A stretch of DNA of 64,000 nucleotides from Oceanobacillus sp. FSL K6-2867 (GTDB taxonomy: Bacteria; Bacillota; Bacilli; Bacillales; Amphibacillaceae), in contig NZ_CP150144.1 in assembly GCF_037963145.1 (NCBI RefSeq), positions 2,728,001-2,792,000 on the forward strand, written 5' to 3'. The notes beneath the pieces are model-generated. The model made no database searches. It was not told the DNA's origin and saw only the letters and a program-made list of their open reading frames with translations. Shown here piece by piece: positions 1 through 12,601 of the stretch. Every line of letters starts with the position of its first letter. The stretch's first letter is position 1. The position numbers and the translations under genes are program-made.

Positions 1-39
1 TTGTTTTCCGGCTCAACCTCTGTCAGGAAAGTGTGGTGA

Positions 40-2340
<2,301 letters not shown>

Positions 2341-2349
2341 TAGATAATA

Positions 2350-2833
<484 letters not shown>

Positions 2834-2840
2834 ATGGACA

Positions 2841-2876
2841 AAAATCTCTTATAACAAAATGTTGTAAGAGATTTTT
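2841..2876 (+). terminator. Terminator of the atp operon
   Basis: AAAATCTCTTATAAC and GTTGTAAGAGATTTTT form a hairpin with a short A-rich loop, ending in five T residues right behind atpC. Confidence 0.85.
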
Positions 2877-3158
2877 ATGTATAAGCATCTTGAGAGCAAT
2901 GACTTCATAACAGATTCTCTAGCTTTTAAAAAAGCGAAGAATCCTCCTTCAATAATCCCACCATTTTTAAACTTGATATTCAATTGCAATAATATATTCT
3001 TTCGATCCTGTCGATATTTCCCGGGAAATGGAGGCACTAATCACAGGAATAACAAAAATATCTGCACAAACTGACATACTTATGTAATGTAAAATGCATT
3101 GACATTTCAATCTAATCATGGCAATGTATCAATTAGCAATTAAACAAAGGTGGTCAAT
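2877..3158. other. Gap between atpC and ywzB
   Basis: Apart from the atp terminator at its left edge this stretch shows no convincing gene. Overlapping open frames of about 60 codons exist on both strands but have no good ribosome site and no recognisable protein. The promoter of ywzB should lie near the right end, but no clear -35/-10 pair was identified. Confidence 0.5.
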
Positions 3159-3389
3159 ATGTTTTCAATTGGACAAATGGCATTATTCAGCATTATTTCA
3201 CATTTGCTCTTCATTTACATCTCATGGCGAATCATTCTGGCAATGAATTTTGAGCCAATTATTAAGAAGGGAAGAACAACGGAAGGAAGGATTTTTCTGC
3301 TGTTTCTTGCAATTGTTATTGGAACGGGAGTAAGTCAATTTTTCCTGGATATATTAAGATGGTCCGCTGACCTTATTTATCTTTTTTAA
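3159..3389 (+). CDS. ywzB: YwzB-like DUF1146 membrane protein
   Basis: Small integral membrane protein of unknown function, 76 residues from ATG 3159. Two hydrophobic segments are visible (about residues 5-25 and 46-65), separated by a short basic cytoplasmic-looking loop with KKGRTTEGR. ATG 3159 is preferred over the in-frame GTG at 3150 because AAAGGTGG at 3145-3152 is correctly spaced for it. The position between atpC and ywmB/murA matches B. subtilis ywzB, which supports the family call. Confidence 0.8.
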   Translation: MFSIGQMALFSIISHLLFIYISWRIILAMNFEPIIKKGRTTEGRIFLLFLAIVIGTGVSQFFLDILRWSADLIYLF

Positions 3390-3580
3390 TGTATTTTAAA
3401 ACTCTTTTAAAACTGAGTTCGGAGTGTATAAATCAATATGGTGCATAACAATTTAAATCCTTAGGAAGTGCCATGGTTTTTAATGAGACATTCGGGCAAA
3501 GCTTGTCGTTATTTGTAAGGTATGCAATGAAGTCTCTCTGTCTAAACTAATGCTATTCGTTTAATACAGGGGGATTTTTT

Positions 3581-4294
3581 ATGAAAAAGATATCATTTTT
3601 ACTAGTGCTGATTTTATTAATTAATGCTAAACCAGTAGTTAATGGGATGGAATCTGAGGAAATGATTGAATTAGCAAACTTTACATTGAGCAATGGAACA
3701 CCTATTGAGAACTGGCAGGTAACAATGAAAGAGAGTATAACAATAAAGCAAGCAGAGAAACATTTAGCTGAAATGAAAAATGGTAGTTTCGTCACTAGGA
3801 GCGAGGATGAAAATACTATAAAATATTTGCTTAGGGAAGATAAACAATATGAGGAAATCCAAATAACGCATATGGTGGTTATTCCCAAGGATAAAGCGAT
3901 TAAAGCAGAAATTATAGCGGTAATAGAAGGGACGAAATGGAACGAGCAAATTGAAGAAAGTTACCTTTCAATCAAGCACGAAATTATGGACAAATATTTA
4001 ACAGAAACGTCAAAAACATTTGCTTGTCTGACGACTGATTTTAGTGGTATAATAAAGTCTGATGTTCTAATTAAGGAAATCAAAAATTATTATAATTTAC
4101 AACATATTAAGACACAATTCGACACACTTGAAAATTCGACACATAAAAAAATTGTATACGGGTATACAGATTTATGGAAAGAAAGTTTCATCATTGATGG
4201 TACCCCAATGAATTTGCAATTAGCTGTAGCAACGAATGAAAAAGAAGAACTGAAATATACGATAGGAACACCTATCCTAATACATGAATATTAA
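3581..4294 (+). CDS. ywmB: YwmB-like secreted protein (DUF1779)
   Basis: 237-residue protein with an N-terminal signal peptide (KK, then hydrophobic ISFLLVLILLINA, likely cleavage near residue 20), so it is probably exported. The remainder matches the general size and fold expected for YwmB (TATA-box-binding-protein-like fold); the assignment rests mainly on gene order (ywzB-ywmB-murA) and the secreted character. Ribosome site CAGGGGGA lies about ten bases before ATG 3581. murA follows after 35 bases and may be cotranscribed. Molecular function unknown. Confidence 0.75.
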   Translation: MKKISFLLVLILLINAKPVVNGMESEEMIELANFTLSNGTPIENWQVTMKESITIKQAEKHLAEMKNGSFVTRSEDENTIKYLLREDKQYEEIQITHMVVIPKDKAIKAEIIAVIEGTKWNEQIEESYLSIKHEIMDKYLTETSKTFACLTTDFSGIIKSDVLIKEIKNYYNLQHIKTQFDTLENSTHKKIVYGYTDLWKESFIIDGTPMNLQLAVATNEKEELKYTIGTPILIHEY

Positions 4295-4329
4295 TATAGT
4301 GAAATTGGATCTGAAGGAGATTTAAAAAC

Positions 4330-5655
4330 ATGGATAAAATCATCGTAAGAGGTGGACAGAAACTGAGTGGCACTGTTCGCGTTGAAGGTGCTAAAAATGC
4401 TGTACTTCCTGTGATAGCAGCAAGTCTAATCGCTAGTGAAGGAAAAAGCGTAATTAAAGAAGTCCCCGTTTTAGCTGACGTATATACAATTAATGAAGTT
4501 TTAAGAAATATGAATGCCGATGTTGTTTTTGATGCTGAGAGCAACACAGTACATGTGGATGCTTCGAAGCGTTTAGAGACAGAAGCTCCATTCGAATACG
4601 TACGGAAAATGCGTGCCTCTGTACTTGTTTTGGGACCGTTATTGGCCCGTTATGGACACGCGAAGGTTGCAATGCCGGGTGGATGTGCTATTGGCTCAAG
4701 GCCAATAGATTTACATTTAAAGGGCTTTGAAGCTATGGGAGCCGATATTCATGTTGGCAATGGCTTTGTAGAGGCAAAAGTTGATGGTCGCCTTCAAGGT
4801 GCAAAGATTTATTTAGATATGCCTAGTGTTGGAGCGACTGAAAACATTATGATGGCAGCAGCGCTTGCTGAAGGGAAAACAGTCATTGAAAATTGCGCTA
4901 AAGAGCCGGAAATTGTAGATTTGGCAAATTACCTGAATAAAATGGGCGCACGAATTGTTGGTGCAGGTACGGAAACAATTCGCATTCATGGTGTGGAAAA
5001 GCTATCCGGTGTAGAGCATTCGATTATTCCAGATCGTATTGAAGCTGGAACATTTATGGTTGCTGCTGCAATTACTGGTGGAAATGTCCTAATTGAAAAT
5101 GCAGAAAGTGAGCATTTGCGTTCTGTAATTTCCAAATTAGAAGAAATGAATGTAAAAGTTATTGAAGAAGGTGAAGGGATTCGTGTTATTGGATCCGACG
5201 ATTTAAAAGCTACTGATATTAAAACTTTGCCGCATCCAGGATTTCCGACAGATATGCAGTCACAAATGATGGCATTAATGCTGCGTGCAAAAGGCACAAG
5301 TGTTATAACAGAGACCGTTTTTGAAAACCGTTTTATGCATGTAGAAGAATTTAGACGGATGAATGCAAATATGAAGATTGAAGGGCGCAGCGTGATCATT
5401 GAAGGATTATCTGATCTTCAAGGTGCAGAGGTAGCAGCAACAGATCTTCGTGCAGCAGCAGCTTTAATTCTAGCTGGTTTAGTTGGAAATGGTTATACTC
5501 GTGTAACAGAGCTGAAACATTTGGATAGAGGTTATGTGGATATCGTTGGAAAATTGGCAGCATTGGGTGCAGATATTGAACGTATTGATGAAAGTAAAGA
5601 ATCTGTACAACCTGTACTTGACTTATCAAATGCAAAAATAGCAGCTGAGTTTTAA
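4330..5655 (+). CDS. murA: UDP-GlcNAc 1-carboxyvinyltransferase MurA
   Basis: First committed step of peptidoglycan synthesis: transfers enolpyruvate from PEP to UDP-GlcNAc. 441 residues, normal length. N-terminus [16 protein letters not shown] with the conserved [15 protein letters not shown]; the active-site loop [14 protein letters not shown] carries Cys119, the residue targeted by fosfomycin. The sequence context (behind ywmB) matches the MurAA paralogue of Bacillus rather than MurAB. Ribosome site GAAGGAG about ten bases upstream. A strong terminator follows. Confidence 0.97.
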   Translation: MDKIIVRGGQKLSGTVRVEGAKNAVLPVIAASLIASEGKSVIKEVPVLADVYTINEVLRNMNADVVFDAESNTVHVDASKRLETEAPFEYVRKMRASVLVLGPLLARYGHAKVAMPGGCAIGSRPIDLHLKGFEAMGADIHVGNGFVEAKVDGRLQGAKIYLDMPSVGATENIMMAAALAEGKTVIENCAKEPEIVDLANYLNKMGARIVGAGTETIRIHGVEKLSGVEHSIIPDRIEAGTFMVAAAITGGNVLIENAESEHLRSVISKLEEMNVKVIEEGEGIRVIGSDDLKATDIKTLPHPGFPTDMQSQMMALMLRAKGTSVITETVFENRFMHVEEFRRMNANMKIEGRSVIIEGLSDLQGAEVAATDLRAAAALILAGLVGNGYTRVTELKHLDRGYVDIVGKLAALGADIERIDESKESVQPVLDLSNAKIAAEF

Positions 5656-5710
5656 TCGATATTCATGAGCTTGTTCAATTAATTAATCAATTTTATAATG
5701 AATTTTGGAA

Positions 5711-5748
5711 AAACAGGTGTGTAATTAAATGAATACACCTGTTTTTTT
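5711..5748 (+). terminator. Terminator behind murA
   Basis: AAACAGGTGT at 5711-5720 pairs with ACACCTGTTT from 5735, followed by a run of seven T. Confidence 0.85.
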
Positions 5749-5984
5749 GATGGTTAATAAACTATAAAATCTCAAAACCAGTTATTGAACAGTCACTTAC
5801 TCCGTACGCCGATAATCGGACACTTTCATTTTATTCCTCATTTTCAAGATCTTATTTCCTGCATCAAATTTACTGGAATTATTTTATAAGGTTATAGAAC
5901 GGAAAATTCAAACTTCTATTTTTATCTGCAATGTGTTAAAATTAAGAAAAAAATAAATAATAATGGCGACAGGGAGAAAATAAT
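5749..5984 (+). promoter_or_regulatory. Upstream region of the dpp operon with a possible CodY box
   Basis: Non-coding between murA and dppA. At 5867-5881 the sequence AATTTACTGGAATTA resembles the CodY consensus (AATTTTCWGAAAATT) with four mismatches. dpp in B. subtilis is known to be CodY- and AbrB-controlled, so a site is expected, but this match is weak. A -10-like TAAAAT sits at about 5936-5941. No other feature seen. Confidence 0.3.
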
Positions 5985-6809
5985 ATGAAATTATACCTAT
6001 CAGTGGATATGGAAGGGATTACAGGCATACCTGATTATACTTTCCTCAGTCCAAGTGAACATAATTATGAACGTTCACGAAGAATAATGACGAATGAAGT
6101 AAATCATGTTATTGAGACAGCGCTTGAATTTGGCTGTCAGGAAGTGCTTGTTAATGATAGTCACTCAAAAATGAATAATATTCTAATTGATGAGCTCCAT
6201 CCCGAAGCCTCGTTAATTACTGGAGATGCAAAGCCTTTTTCAATGGTACAAGGGTTAGATAATACATATGATGGAGCAATGTTTATAGGCTATCATGCCC
6301 GGGCTAGCCAGTTTGGCGTGCTTTCTCATTCCATGATTCATGCTGTACGACATATTTATATCAATGAACATGAAATTGGTGAAATGGGTTTCAATGCGTA
6401 TGTTGCCGGGTTTCATGGTATCCCTATATTGCTAGTGTCCGGTGATGATCAAGCAGTCAAGGAAGCGAAGGAGCTTATTCCAAATGTAACTGCTGTTGCG
6501 GTAAAGGAAACAATTTCAAGATCAGCTGTCAAAAGTATGACACCGGAAAAAGCAGAAGCTCTCTTAAGGCTTAAAGTAAAAGAAGCGTTAGAAAACCGTA
6601 ATCAAGTAGAAGCGTTAATCCCACCTGATAACCCCTTATTGCGAATTGAATTTAATAACTATGGACAGGCAGAATGGGCAAATCTAATGCCAAAAACATG
6701 GATTGAACCTGGGACAACAATTGTTGGTTTTGAAGCCGATGATATTCTGGAAGCCTATCAAGCAATGCTTGTTATGATTGAACTTGCCCTGCAGTCAAAG
6801 TTTTCGTGA
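5985..6809 (+). CDS. dppA: D-aminopeptidase DppA (peptidase M55)
   Basis: Zinc D-aminopeptidase that removes D-amino acids such as D-Ala from small peptides; forms a decameric ring in B. subtilis. 274 residues, standard length. All expected active-site residues are at their canonical positions: Asp8 and Glu10 in SVDMEG, His60 in NDSH, His104 in GYHA, His115 in LSHSMIH and Glu133 in GEMGFN. First gene of dppABCDE-ykfABCD; ribosome site CAGGGAGAAA upstream. The gene is separated from dppB by 78 bases. Confidence 0.95.
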   Translation: MKLYLSVDMEGITGIPDYTFLSPSEHNYERSRRIMTNEVNHVIETALEFGCQEVLVNDSHSKMNNILIDELHPEASLITGDAKPFSMVQGLDNTYDGAMFIGYHARASQFGVLSHSMIHAVRHIYINEHEIGEMGFNAYVAGFHGIPILLVSGDDQAVKEAKELIPNVTAVAVKETISRSAVKSMTPEKAEALLRLKVKEALENRNQVEALIPPDNPLLRIEFNNYGQAEWANLMPKTWIEPGTTIVGFEADDILEAYQAMLVMIELALQSKFS

Positions 6810-6887
6810 AAATGTAAGCGCTGTATAACGGGTGGTTAATAAACTATTATATGAAAAAGAAAGAACTTATGACGGGGGTGGAAGGTC

Positions 6888-7820
6888 ATGCTGAAGTATA
6901 TACTTAAAAGATTCCTGATTATGCTTGTAACATTATGGGTAATTATTACGTTAACCTTTATTCTAATGGTCAGTATACCAGGCTCACCATTTAATAGTGA
7001 CCAATCATCAAATGAAACAATTCGGGCTAACTTAGAAGCACATTATAATTTAGATGAACCCTATCCTGTTCAATATTTACTTTACTTAAAATCAATTGCA
7101 ACGTTTGATTTTGGACCATCCATTAAACAACCAAATCAATCGGTTAATGATCTACTATCCAGAGGGTTCCCAATTTCGCTGGAGCTTGGAATCCTGACCA
7201 TCATTGTTGCTGTTATTTCTGGAATTATTTTAGGAATTCTTGCAGCTTTACGTCATAATGGCGTAATTGATTATTTAGCAATGGGTATTGCTGTTCTCGG
7301 CATATCGATACCAAACTTTATTTTGGCAACACTGCTTATCCAGCAGTTAGCGGTGAATTTGGAATTGTTTCCTACTGCCACATGGTCAAGTCCAGCACAT
7401 ATGATTCTGCCAATTGCTGCACTTGCAACAGGACCGATGGCAATTATTGCTAGGCTTACTCGCTCAACAATGCTTGAAGTATTAACACAGGATTACATAA
7501 AAATGGCAAAAGCAAAAGGATTGTCTCCTTGGAAAATCGTATTTAAACACGCTCTTCGTAATGCATTAATGCCTGTAGTTACCATTATGGGTACCTTGCT
7601 TGCAGGTATCTTAACAGGAACCTTTGTTATTGAGCAGATTTTTGCGATACCTGGAATGGGAAAATATTTTGTTGAAAGTATTAACCAGCGGGATTATCCA
7701 GTAATTATGGGCACCACTGTATTTTACAGTGCTTTCCTAATCCTTATGCTGTTCCTGGTGGATATTGCCTATGGAATATTAGATCCGCGCATTAAGTTCC
7801 ATCGAAAGGGAGGAGACTAA
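6888..7820 (+). CDS. dppB: Dipeptide ABC transporter permease DppB
   Basis: Inner-membrane permease of an Opp/Dpp-family importer. 310 residues; N-terminal transmembrane helix (FLIMLVTLWVIITLTFILM) followed by the periplasmic-type loop with LEAHYNLDEPYPVQYL, then five further hydrophobic segments. The coupling motif (EAA loop) is seen as DYIKMAKAKGLSPWKIVFKHALRNALMPV. Start ATG 6888 follows GGGGGTGG. The stop is one base from the dppC start, implying translational coupling. Confidence 0.94.
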   Translation: MLKYILKRFLIMLVTLWVIITLTFILMVSIPGSPFNSDQSSNETIRANLEAHYNLDEPYPVQYLLYLKSIATFDFGPSIKQPNQSVNDLLSRGFPISLELGILTIIVAVISGIILGILAALRHNGVIDYLAMGIAVLGISIPNFILATLLIQQLAVNLELFPTATWSSPAHMILPIAALATGPMAIIARLTRSTMLEVLTQDYIKMAKAKGLSPWKIVFKHALRNALMPVVTIMGTLLAGILTGTFVIEQIFAIPGMGKYFVESINQRDYPVIMGTTVFYSAFLILMLFLVDIAYGILDPRIKFHRKGGD

Positions 7821-7821
7821 C

Positions 7822-8781
7822 ATGAAAGCCGTGAACAAAGATGTAAATTCAGCACATGCTCCTTCACAGGTTCCTGATGAATGGTTTAAATGGAAAGAAA
7901 AAAATGAAGGAGCAGCGGAAACGGTTGCAAGACCTTCGCTTTCTTACTGGAAGGATGCATGGAGACGGCTACTGAAGAATAAACTTGCAATGTTAGGATT
8001 TATCTTTTTAATATTGCTGGCAGTGATGGCTATATTTGGACCAATACTATCTCCTTATGAAGTCAACCAGCAGGATTTACCGAACCAGTATCAGCCGCCT
8101 TCCGGAGAGCACTGGTTTGGGACTGACAATGCTGGAAGAGATGTTTTTACAAGAACATGGTATGGTGCGCGCATTTCGTTGTTTGTTGGATTAATGGCTG
8201 CTCTTATCGATGTAACAATCGGGATTATTTGGGGTGGTATTTCTGGCTATAAAGGCGGACGTACGGATAATGTTATGATGCGTATCATTGAAATCTTATA
8301 TGGATTGCCATATTTATTAGTTGTTATTCTGCTGCTCGTCGTATTAGGACCAAGTCTCTCGACGATTATTATTGCACTTACGGTAACCGGATGGGTTGGA
8401 ATGGCCCGAATTGTGCGGGGGCAGGTTCTCCAAATCAAGAACTATGAATTTGTTCTCGCGTCCAAATCATTCGGTACGAAGTCTTCCAGAATAATAAGGA
8501 AAAATTTACTGCCAAATACGATGGGACCGATTATCGTGCAGATGACATTAACAGTGCCTTCCGCAATATTTGCCGAAGCTTTTTTAAGCTTTATTGGACT
8601 CGGAATTCAGTCTCCGTTTGCAAGCTGGGGTGTAATGGCTAATGATTCCTTGGGAGCCATTTTATCAGGTAATTGGTGGACCTTATTCTTCCCAGCATTT
8701 TTTATCTCCTTTACAATGTTTGCTTTTAATGTACTGGGGGATGGTTTGCAGGATGCCCTTGATCCGAAATTAAGAAAGTAG
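7822..8781 (+). CDS. dppC: Dipeptide ABC transporter permease DppC
   Basis: Partner permease of DppB. 319 residues with a cytoplasmic N-terminus of about 55 residues, then a first membrane helix (LAMLGFIFLILLAVMAIFGPIL) and five more. The family hallmark HWFGTDNAGRDVFTR is present, as is the EAA loop NYEFVLASKSFGTKSSRIIRKNLLPN. Ribosome site GGGAGGAG overlaps the end of dppB. Confidence 0.94.
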   Translation: MKAVNKDVNSAHAPSQVPDEWFKWKEKNEGAAETVARPSLSYWKDAWRRLLKNKLAMLGFIFLILLAVMAIFGPILSPYEVNQQDLPNQYQPPSGEHWFGTDNAGRDVFTRTWYGARISLFVGLMAALIDVTIGIIWGGISGYKGGRTDNVMMRIIEILYGLPYLLVVILLLVVLGPSLSTIIIALTVTGWVGMARIVRGQVLQIKNYEFVLASKSFGTKSSRIIRKNLLPNTMGPIIVQMTLTVPSAIFAEAFLSFIGLGIQSPFASWGVMANDSLGAILSGNWWTLFFPAFFISFTMFAFNVLGDGLQDALDPKLRK

Positions 8782-8789
8782 GTGAGCGC

Positions 8790-9797
8790 ATGGAAAAAAT
8801 CTTAGAAGTTACGAATCTTCAAGTGACATTTACGACCTATGGTGGGACGGTAAAGGCAGTCCGCGGAGTTGATTTTCATTTAAATAAAGGAGAAACATTA
8901 GCAATTGTAGGTGAATCCGGCTGCGGAAAAAGTGTTACATCCAATGCAATCATGCGCTTGATCCCTAACCCGCCTGGGAAAATTACAGATGGTTCAATTA
9001 TTTTTAAAGGGAAAAATCTTGTTCGTTATTCGGAAAAACAAATGCGTTCGATTCGTGGTGTTGATATTTCTATGATATTTCAAGATCCTATGACCGCACT
9101 TAATCCAACCTTAACCATTGGCACTCAGCTAATGGAAGGGCTAATTGCACATCACGGTGTATCAAGTAACGAAGCAAAGAAAAAAGCTATTGAGATGATG
9201 AACCTTGTTGGAATCTCGAATCCCGAAGAACGACTAAAGCAGTATCCCCATCAGTTTAGTGGTGGAATGCGCCAGCGAATCGTAATTGCAATTGCGTTAA
9301 TTTGCGAGCCAGACCTGCTTATTGCTGATGAACCAACAACAGCGCTGGATGTAACGATTCAAGCGCAGATTCTCGAGCTATTTGAGAAAATACAGGCTGC
9401 AACAGGAGTATCGATTATTTTAATAACTCATGATCTCGGTGTTGTAGCAAAGATTGCAGATCGAATCGCAGTAATGTATGCCGGAAAGATCATTGAAACG
9501 GGTACAAAGCGGGAAATTTTCTATAAGCCGCAGCACCCTTATACAAAAGGCTTATTAAATTCTGTTCCACGTCTCGACTTAAAAGAGGAAAAATTGATTC
9601 CAATTGACGGAACACCACCGGATTTATTCTCACCTCCTGCAGGTTGCCCATTTACTGCCAGGTGTCCATTTGCAATGGAGGTGTGTGATAAAGTTTATCC
9701 CGCAGATAAGGAGCTATCCAAATCACATCATGTAAACTGCTGGCTGCAGGATGAGCGGGCTAAACAGCTATTAATTTCAGCAACACTATCTAAATAA
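8790..9797 (+). CDS. dppD: Dipeptide ABC transporter ATPase DppD
   Basis: Nucleotide-binding subunit energising peptide import. 335 residues. Walker [10 protein letters not shown]-loop [13 protein letters not shown], signature FSGGMRQR, Walker [13 protein letters not shown] and switch His in LITHDLG are all intact. The C-terminal oligopeptide-transporter extension carries the four-cysteine pattern ([14 protein letters not shown]...C) expected to bind an Fe-S cluster or metal in this family. Its partner ATPase is the ykfD product encoded at the other end of the operon. Confidence 0.94.
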   Translation: MEKILEVTNLQVTFTTYGGTVKAVRGVDFHLNKGETLAIVGESGCGKSVTSNAIMRLIPNPPGKITDGSIIFKGKNLVRYSEKQMRSIRGVDISMIFQDPMTALNPTLTIGTQLMEGLIAHHGVSSNEAKKKAIEMMNLVGISNPEERLKQYPHQFSGGMRQRIVIAIALICEPDLLIADEPTTALDVTIQAQILELFEKIQAATGVSIILITHDLGVVAKIADRIAVMYAGKIIETGTKREIFYKPQHPYTKGLLNSVPRLDLKEEKLIPIDGTPPDLFSPPAGCPFTARCPFAMEVCDKVYPADKELSKSHHVNCWLQDERAKQLLISATLSK

Positions 9798-9813
9798 AAA
9801 AGGGGGAGAAAAA

Positions 9814-11484
9814 ATGAAGAAGTTGCTTTTATTTTTATTCGCACTGACAACAGTTGTCGTCCTGGCAGCATGTACAGCAAATGAAGATGCAGGACAAGAT
9901 CCGGAGGAAAGTGACACAGGAGAAACAGAAACAAATGATGCTGAAGCGGTCGAGGAGGAGCCAGGTGAGAAAGTACTTCGCTTGAACAATGGTGTAGAGC
10001 CGACATCATTAGATCCATCTATTGGTTTTGACGCTGTTTCCTATAATCCGTTGAACAATCTCATGGAAGGATTAACAAGGTTAAATGAGGATTCAGTTGC
10101 AGCAGAGGGAATTGCAGAATCATGGGATATCTCCGAGGATGGGCTGACGTATACATTCCATCTGAGAGAGGACGCAAACTGGTCAAATGGTGATCCAGTT
10201 GTAGCGGAGGACTTCGTATATGCGTGGAAGTATATGCTCAATCCGGAAACTGCATCATCTGCAGCATTTCTTGGTTACTTTATTAAAGGTGGAGAAGCGT
10301 TTAACACTGGGGAAGGGAGTGCAGACGATGTTGCCGTCACTGCAATCGATGACAAGACATTAGAAGTTGTACTCGAAGCCCCAACGGGATTTTTCCTTGA
10401 CCTATTAACAAATCCAGCATTTTTCCCAATCAATCACAAAGTTGCTGAAGAAAATCCAAGCTGGCATGCAGAAGCAGATACATTTGTGGCGAATGGACCG
10501 TTTAAGCTGGAATCATGGACACATGATACAGAAATGGTTTTCGTTAAAAACCCAGAGTATTGGGATACAGATGCAGTGAAATTAGATAAGGTTCATTTTG
10601 CGATGGTAAATGATGAGAATACCCAGTACCAAATGTTTGAAACAGGTGATTTGGATACAGCTGGAGAGAATGTTCCCATTCCCGCAGAGTTATCCGATCA
10701 GTTAATTGATGGGGACAATATCTATATCGGAGACTATGGTGGTTTAGAGTTTTTCCGTTTCAATGTTACGGAAGAACCATTCCAAAATAAAAAAATCAGG
10801 CAAGCAATTGCATATGCAATCAATAGGCAGGATATTGCGGATTATGTTGTGAAAAATGGTGTTGAGCCTGCACATGGATTTGTTTCTCCAGGGTTTACTA
10901 CGCCTTCCGGTGGCGATTTCCGGGATGGAAATGGCGATTTAGTAACTTTTGATGCAGAATTGGCAACACAGCTATTAGAGGAAGGTATGGCAGAAGAGGG
11001 CTATGAAAAGCTTCCGCCAATTGTATTATCGTATAACACAAGTGACTTGAATAAAGCAGTAGCAGAAACCGTCCAAGGTATGCTTAGCGATAATCTTGGC
11101 ATTGATGTAACCTTAGAAAACCAGGAATGGAACGTGTTTGCCGAGGCACAGCAAAATCTAGAGCTGCAATTTTCACGTAGCTCCTTTATCAATGATTACA
11201 GTGACCCGGTGAACTTCCTTGAAAGCTTTATTACAGACTCCTATATGAACCGAACAGGCTGGTCTAATGATGAATATGATGAATTGATTGCCAATGGGAA
11301 GTCAGAAACGGATGAAGAAAAACGTTATGAATATTTATATGAAGCAGAAAAAATGCTTGCTGAGGAAATGATTGCCGTGCCGCTTCGCTATTATAATACG
11401 GTTGTATTACAGGTTGACGGTGTAGAAGGAATCCTTCGTCATCCGGTAGGATATTTTGATTTGAAGTACGCAGATAAAAACTAA
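9814..11484 (+). CDS. dppE: Peptide-binding lipoprotein DppE/OppA type
   Basis: Extracellular solute-binding lipoprotein that delivers peptides to DppBC. 556 residues; signal peptide KKLLLFLFALTTVVVLAAC with lipobox LAAC, followed by a Glu/Asp/Thr-rich spacer of about 40 residues and then the SBP_bac_5 fold (EPTSLDPSIGFD, LTRLNEDSVAAEGIAESWD, YTFHLREDANWSNGDPV). The operon contains murein-peptide enzymes, so the likely ligand is a cell-wall-derived tripeptide or dipeptide; this is inference. Ribosome site AAGGGGGAG just upstream. Confidence 0.93.
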   Translation: MKKLLLFLFALTTVVVLAACTANEDAGQDPEESDTGETETNDAEAVEEEPGEKVLRLNNGVEPTSLDPSIGFDAVSYNPLNNLMEGLTRLNEDSVAAEGIAESWDISEDGLTYTFHLREDANWSNGDPVVAEDFVYAWKYMLNPETASSAAFLGYFIKGGEAFNTGEGSADDVAVTAIDDKTLEVVLEAPTGFFLDLLTNPAFFPINHKVAEENPSWHAEADTFVANGPFKLESWTHDTEMVFVKNPEYWDTDAVKLDKVHFAMVNDENTQYQMFETGDLDTAGENVPIPAELSDQLIDGDNIYIGDYGGLEFFRFNVTEEPFQNKKIRQAIAYAINRQDIADYVVKNGVEPAHGFVSPGFTTPSGGDFRDGNGDLVTFDAELATQLLEEGMAEEGYEKLPPIVLSYNTSDLNKAVAETVQGMLSDNLGIDVTLENQEWNVFAEAQQNLELQFSRSSFINDYSDPVNFLESFITDSYMNRTGWSNDEYDELIANGKSETDEEKRYEYLYEAEKMLAEEMIAVPLRYYNTVVLQVDGVEGILRHPVGYFDLKYADKN

Positions 11485-11680
11485 AGAGCAAAAGCAGAAG
11501 CGCCCGATTAGCAACGTACGAGGGTGAGGGAAGTATCGTTGTGAATTTAAAGCTGGAGCTGACGTGAGATAAAAAGGGGTGGCTCACTTACATTGTATGT
11601 GAGTCTCTCCTATTTATATAGAAAACATGCAGCATGGTTCATGTTAGATAATAGGTATACATATGAAAGGATGGGATTAA
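11485..11680 (+). other. dppE-ykfA gap with dispersed-repeat fragment and hairpin
   Basis: GAGCAAAAGCAGAAGC begins near 11486 and is closely matched at about 42399 (GAACAAAAGCGGAAGC), suggesting a dispersed intergenic repeat. CTCACTTACA and TGTATGTGAG at about 11583-11603 form a hairpin with one mismatch and no T-run. It may attenuate or process the mRNA between the transporter part and the ykf part of the operon. Confidence 0.4.
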
Positions 11681-12598
11681 ATGATTCATCCAATGCGGCT
11701 TCAAAAGGGTGATACTATTGGTGTTACTGCACCTGCTGGACCGCCAGAACAAGAAAGCTTACAGAGTGCACTTGTCTTTTTTAAGGAGATGGGTCTTCAT
11801 GTGAAGCTAGGACAAAATGTTAAGCAAACTCTGGGATTTTTAGCTGGAACGGATGAAGAGCGATTAAGTGATTTCCATGCCATGATTGCAGATCCGGAAG
11901 TAAAGGCAATTGTGTTTGCACGTGGGGGCTATGGGACTGGGAGGATCGTTGATAGGGTCGATTATGAATTGATTCGGAAAAACCCAAAAATTATCTGGGG
12001 ATATAGCGATATTACTTATTTACATACAGCCATCGGACAACAAACAGGGCTTATCACTTTTCATGGTCCTATGCTTGCATCAGATATTGGAAAGAGCGAT
12101 TTTGATCAATTTTCAGCACAACTGTTTAAGCAATTATTTTCCCCAACGCAATTAGACTATTCCGAAGTAATTTCGCCATTAAAGATTTATGCTGATGGAG
12201 AAGCGGTCGGGCAACTGGTTGGGGGAAACCTTTCTTTACTTGTAAGTACACTTGGTACACCGTACGAAATAGAGACAGCAGGTAAGCTCCTGCTATTAGA
12301 GGATATAGGTGAAGAAGCCTATCGTATTGATGGGATGCTGAATCAATTAAGGCTTGCTGGCAAGTTTCAGAATGCGAATGGTATAGTACTTGGTGATTTT
12401 GCAGAGGCAGCTCCGACGGTTAATCCGTCACGAACACTTGAGGAAGTATTTACGGATTATTTTGCAGATTTTTCAGGCCCTGTTATGAGTGGGTTTAGGA
12501 TTGGCCATTGTTTACCTCATTTTTCCTTGCCATTAGGTGTGCGGGCCAAACTTTCAACAGTAGAAAAGCGTTTACTAATTGAACCAGGGGTGAAATAA
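11681..12598 (+). CDS. ykfA: Murein peptide LD-carboxypeptidase YkfA (S66)
   Basis: Serine peptidase of family S66 that removes the terminal D-Ala from murein tetrapeptides. 305 residues. The motif FARGGYGTGRI precedes WGYSDITYLH, in which Ser109 is the expected nucleophile; the C-terminal half has LLLEDIGEEAYRIDGML (catalytic Glu region) and RIGHCLPHFSLPLGV (catalytic His). Follows dppE and overlaps functionally with ykfBCD for recycling of cell-wall peptides. Start ATG 11681 behind GAAAGGATGG. Confidence 0.93.
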   Translation: MIHPMRLQKGDTIGVTAPAGPPEQESLQSALVFFKEMGLHVKLGQNVKQTLGFLAGTDEERLSDFHAMIADPEVKAIVFARGGYGTGRIVDRVDYELIRKNPKIIWGYSDITYLHTAIGQQTGLITFHGPMLASDIGKSDFDQFSAQLFKQLFSPTQLDYSEVISPLKIYADGEAVGQLVGGNLSLLVSTLGTPYEIETAGKLLLLEDIGEEAYRIDGMLNQLRLAGKFQNANGIVLGDFAEAAPTVNPSRTLEEVFTDYFADFSGPVMSGFRIGHCLPHFSLPLGVRAKLSTVEKRLLIEPGVK

Positions 12599-12601
12599 GC
12601 C

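Noticed and set aside
2849..3074. Overlapping 62- and 65-codon frames on both strands after atpC
   Set aside because: No ribosome sites or recognisable family; likely chance frames beside the terminator.
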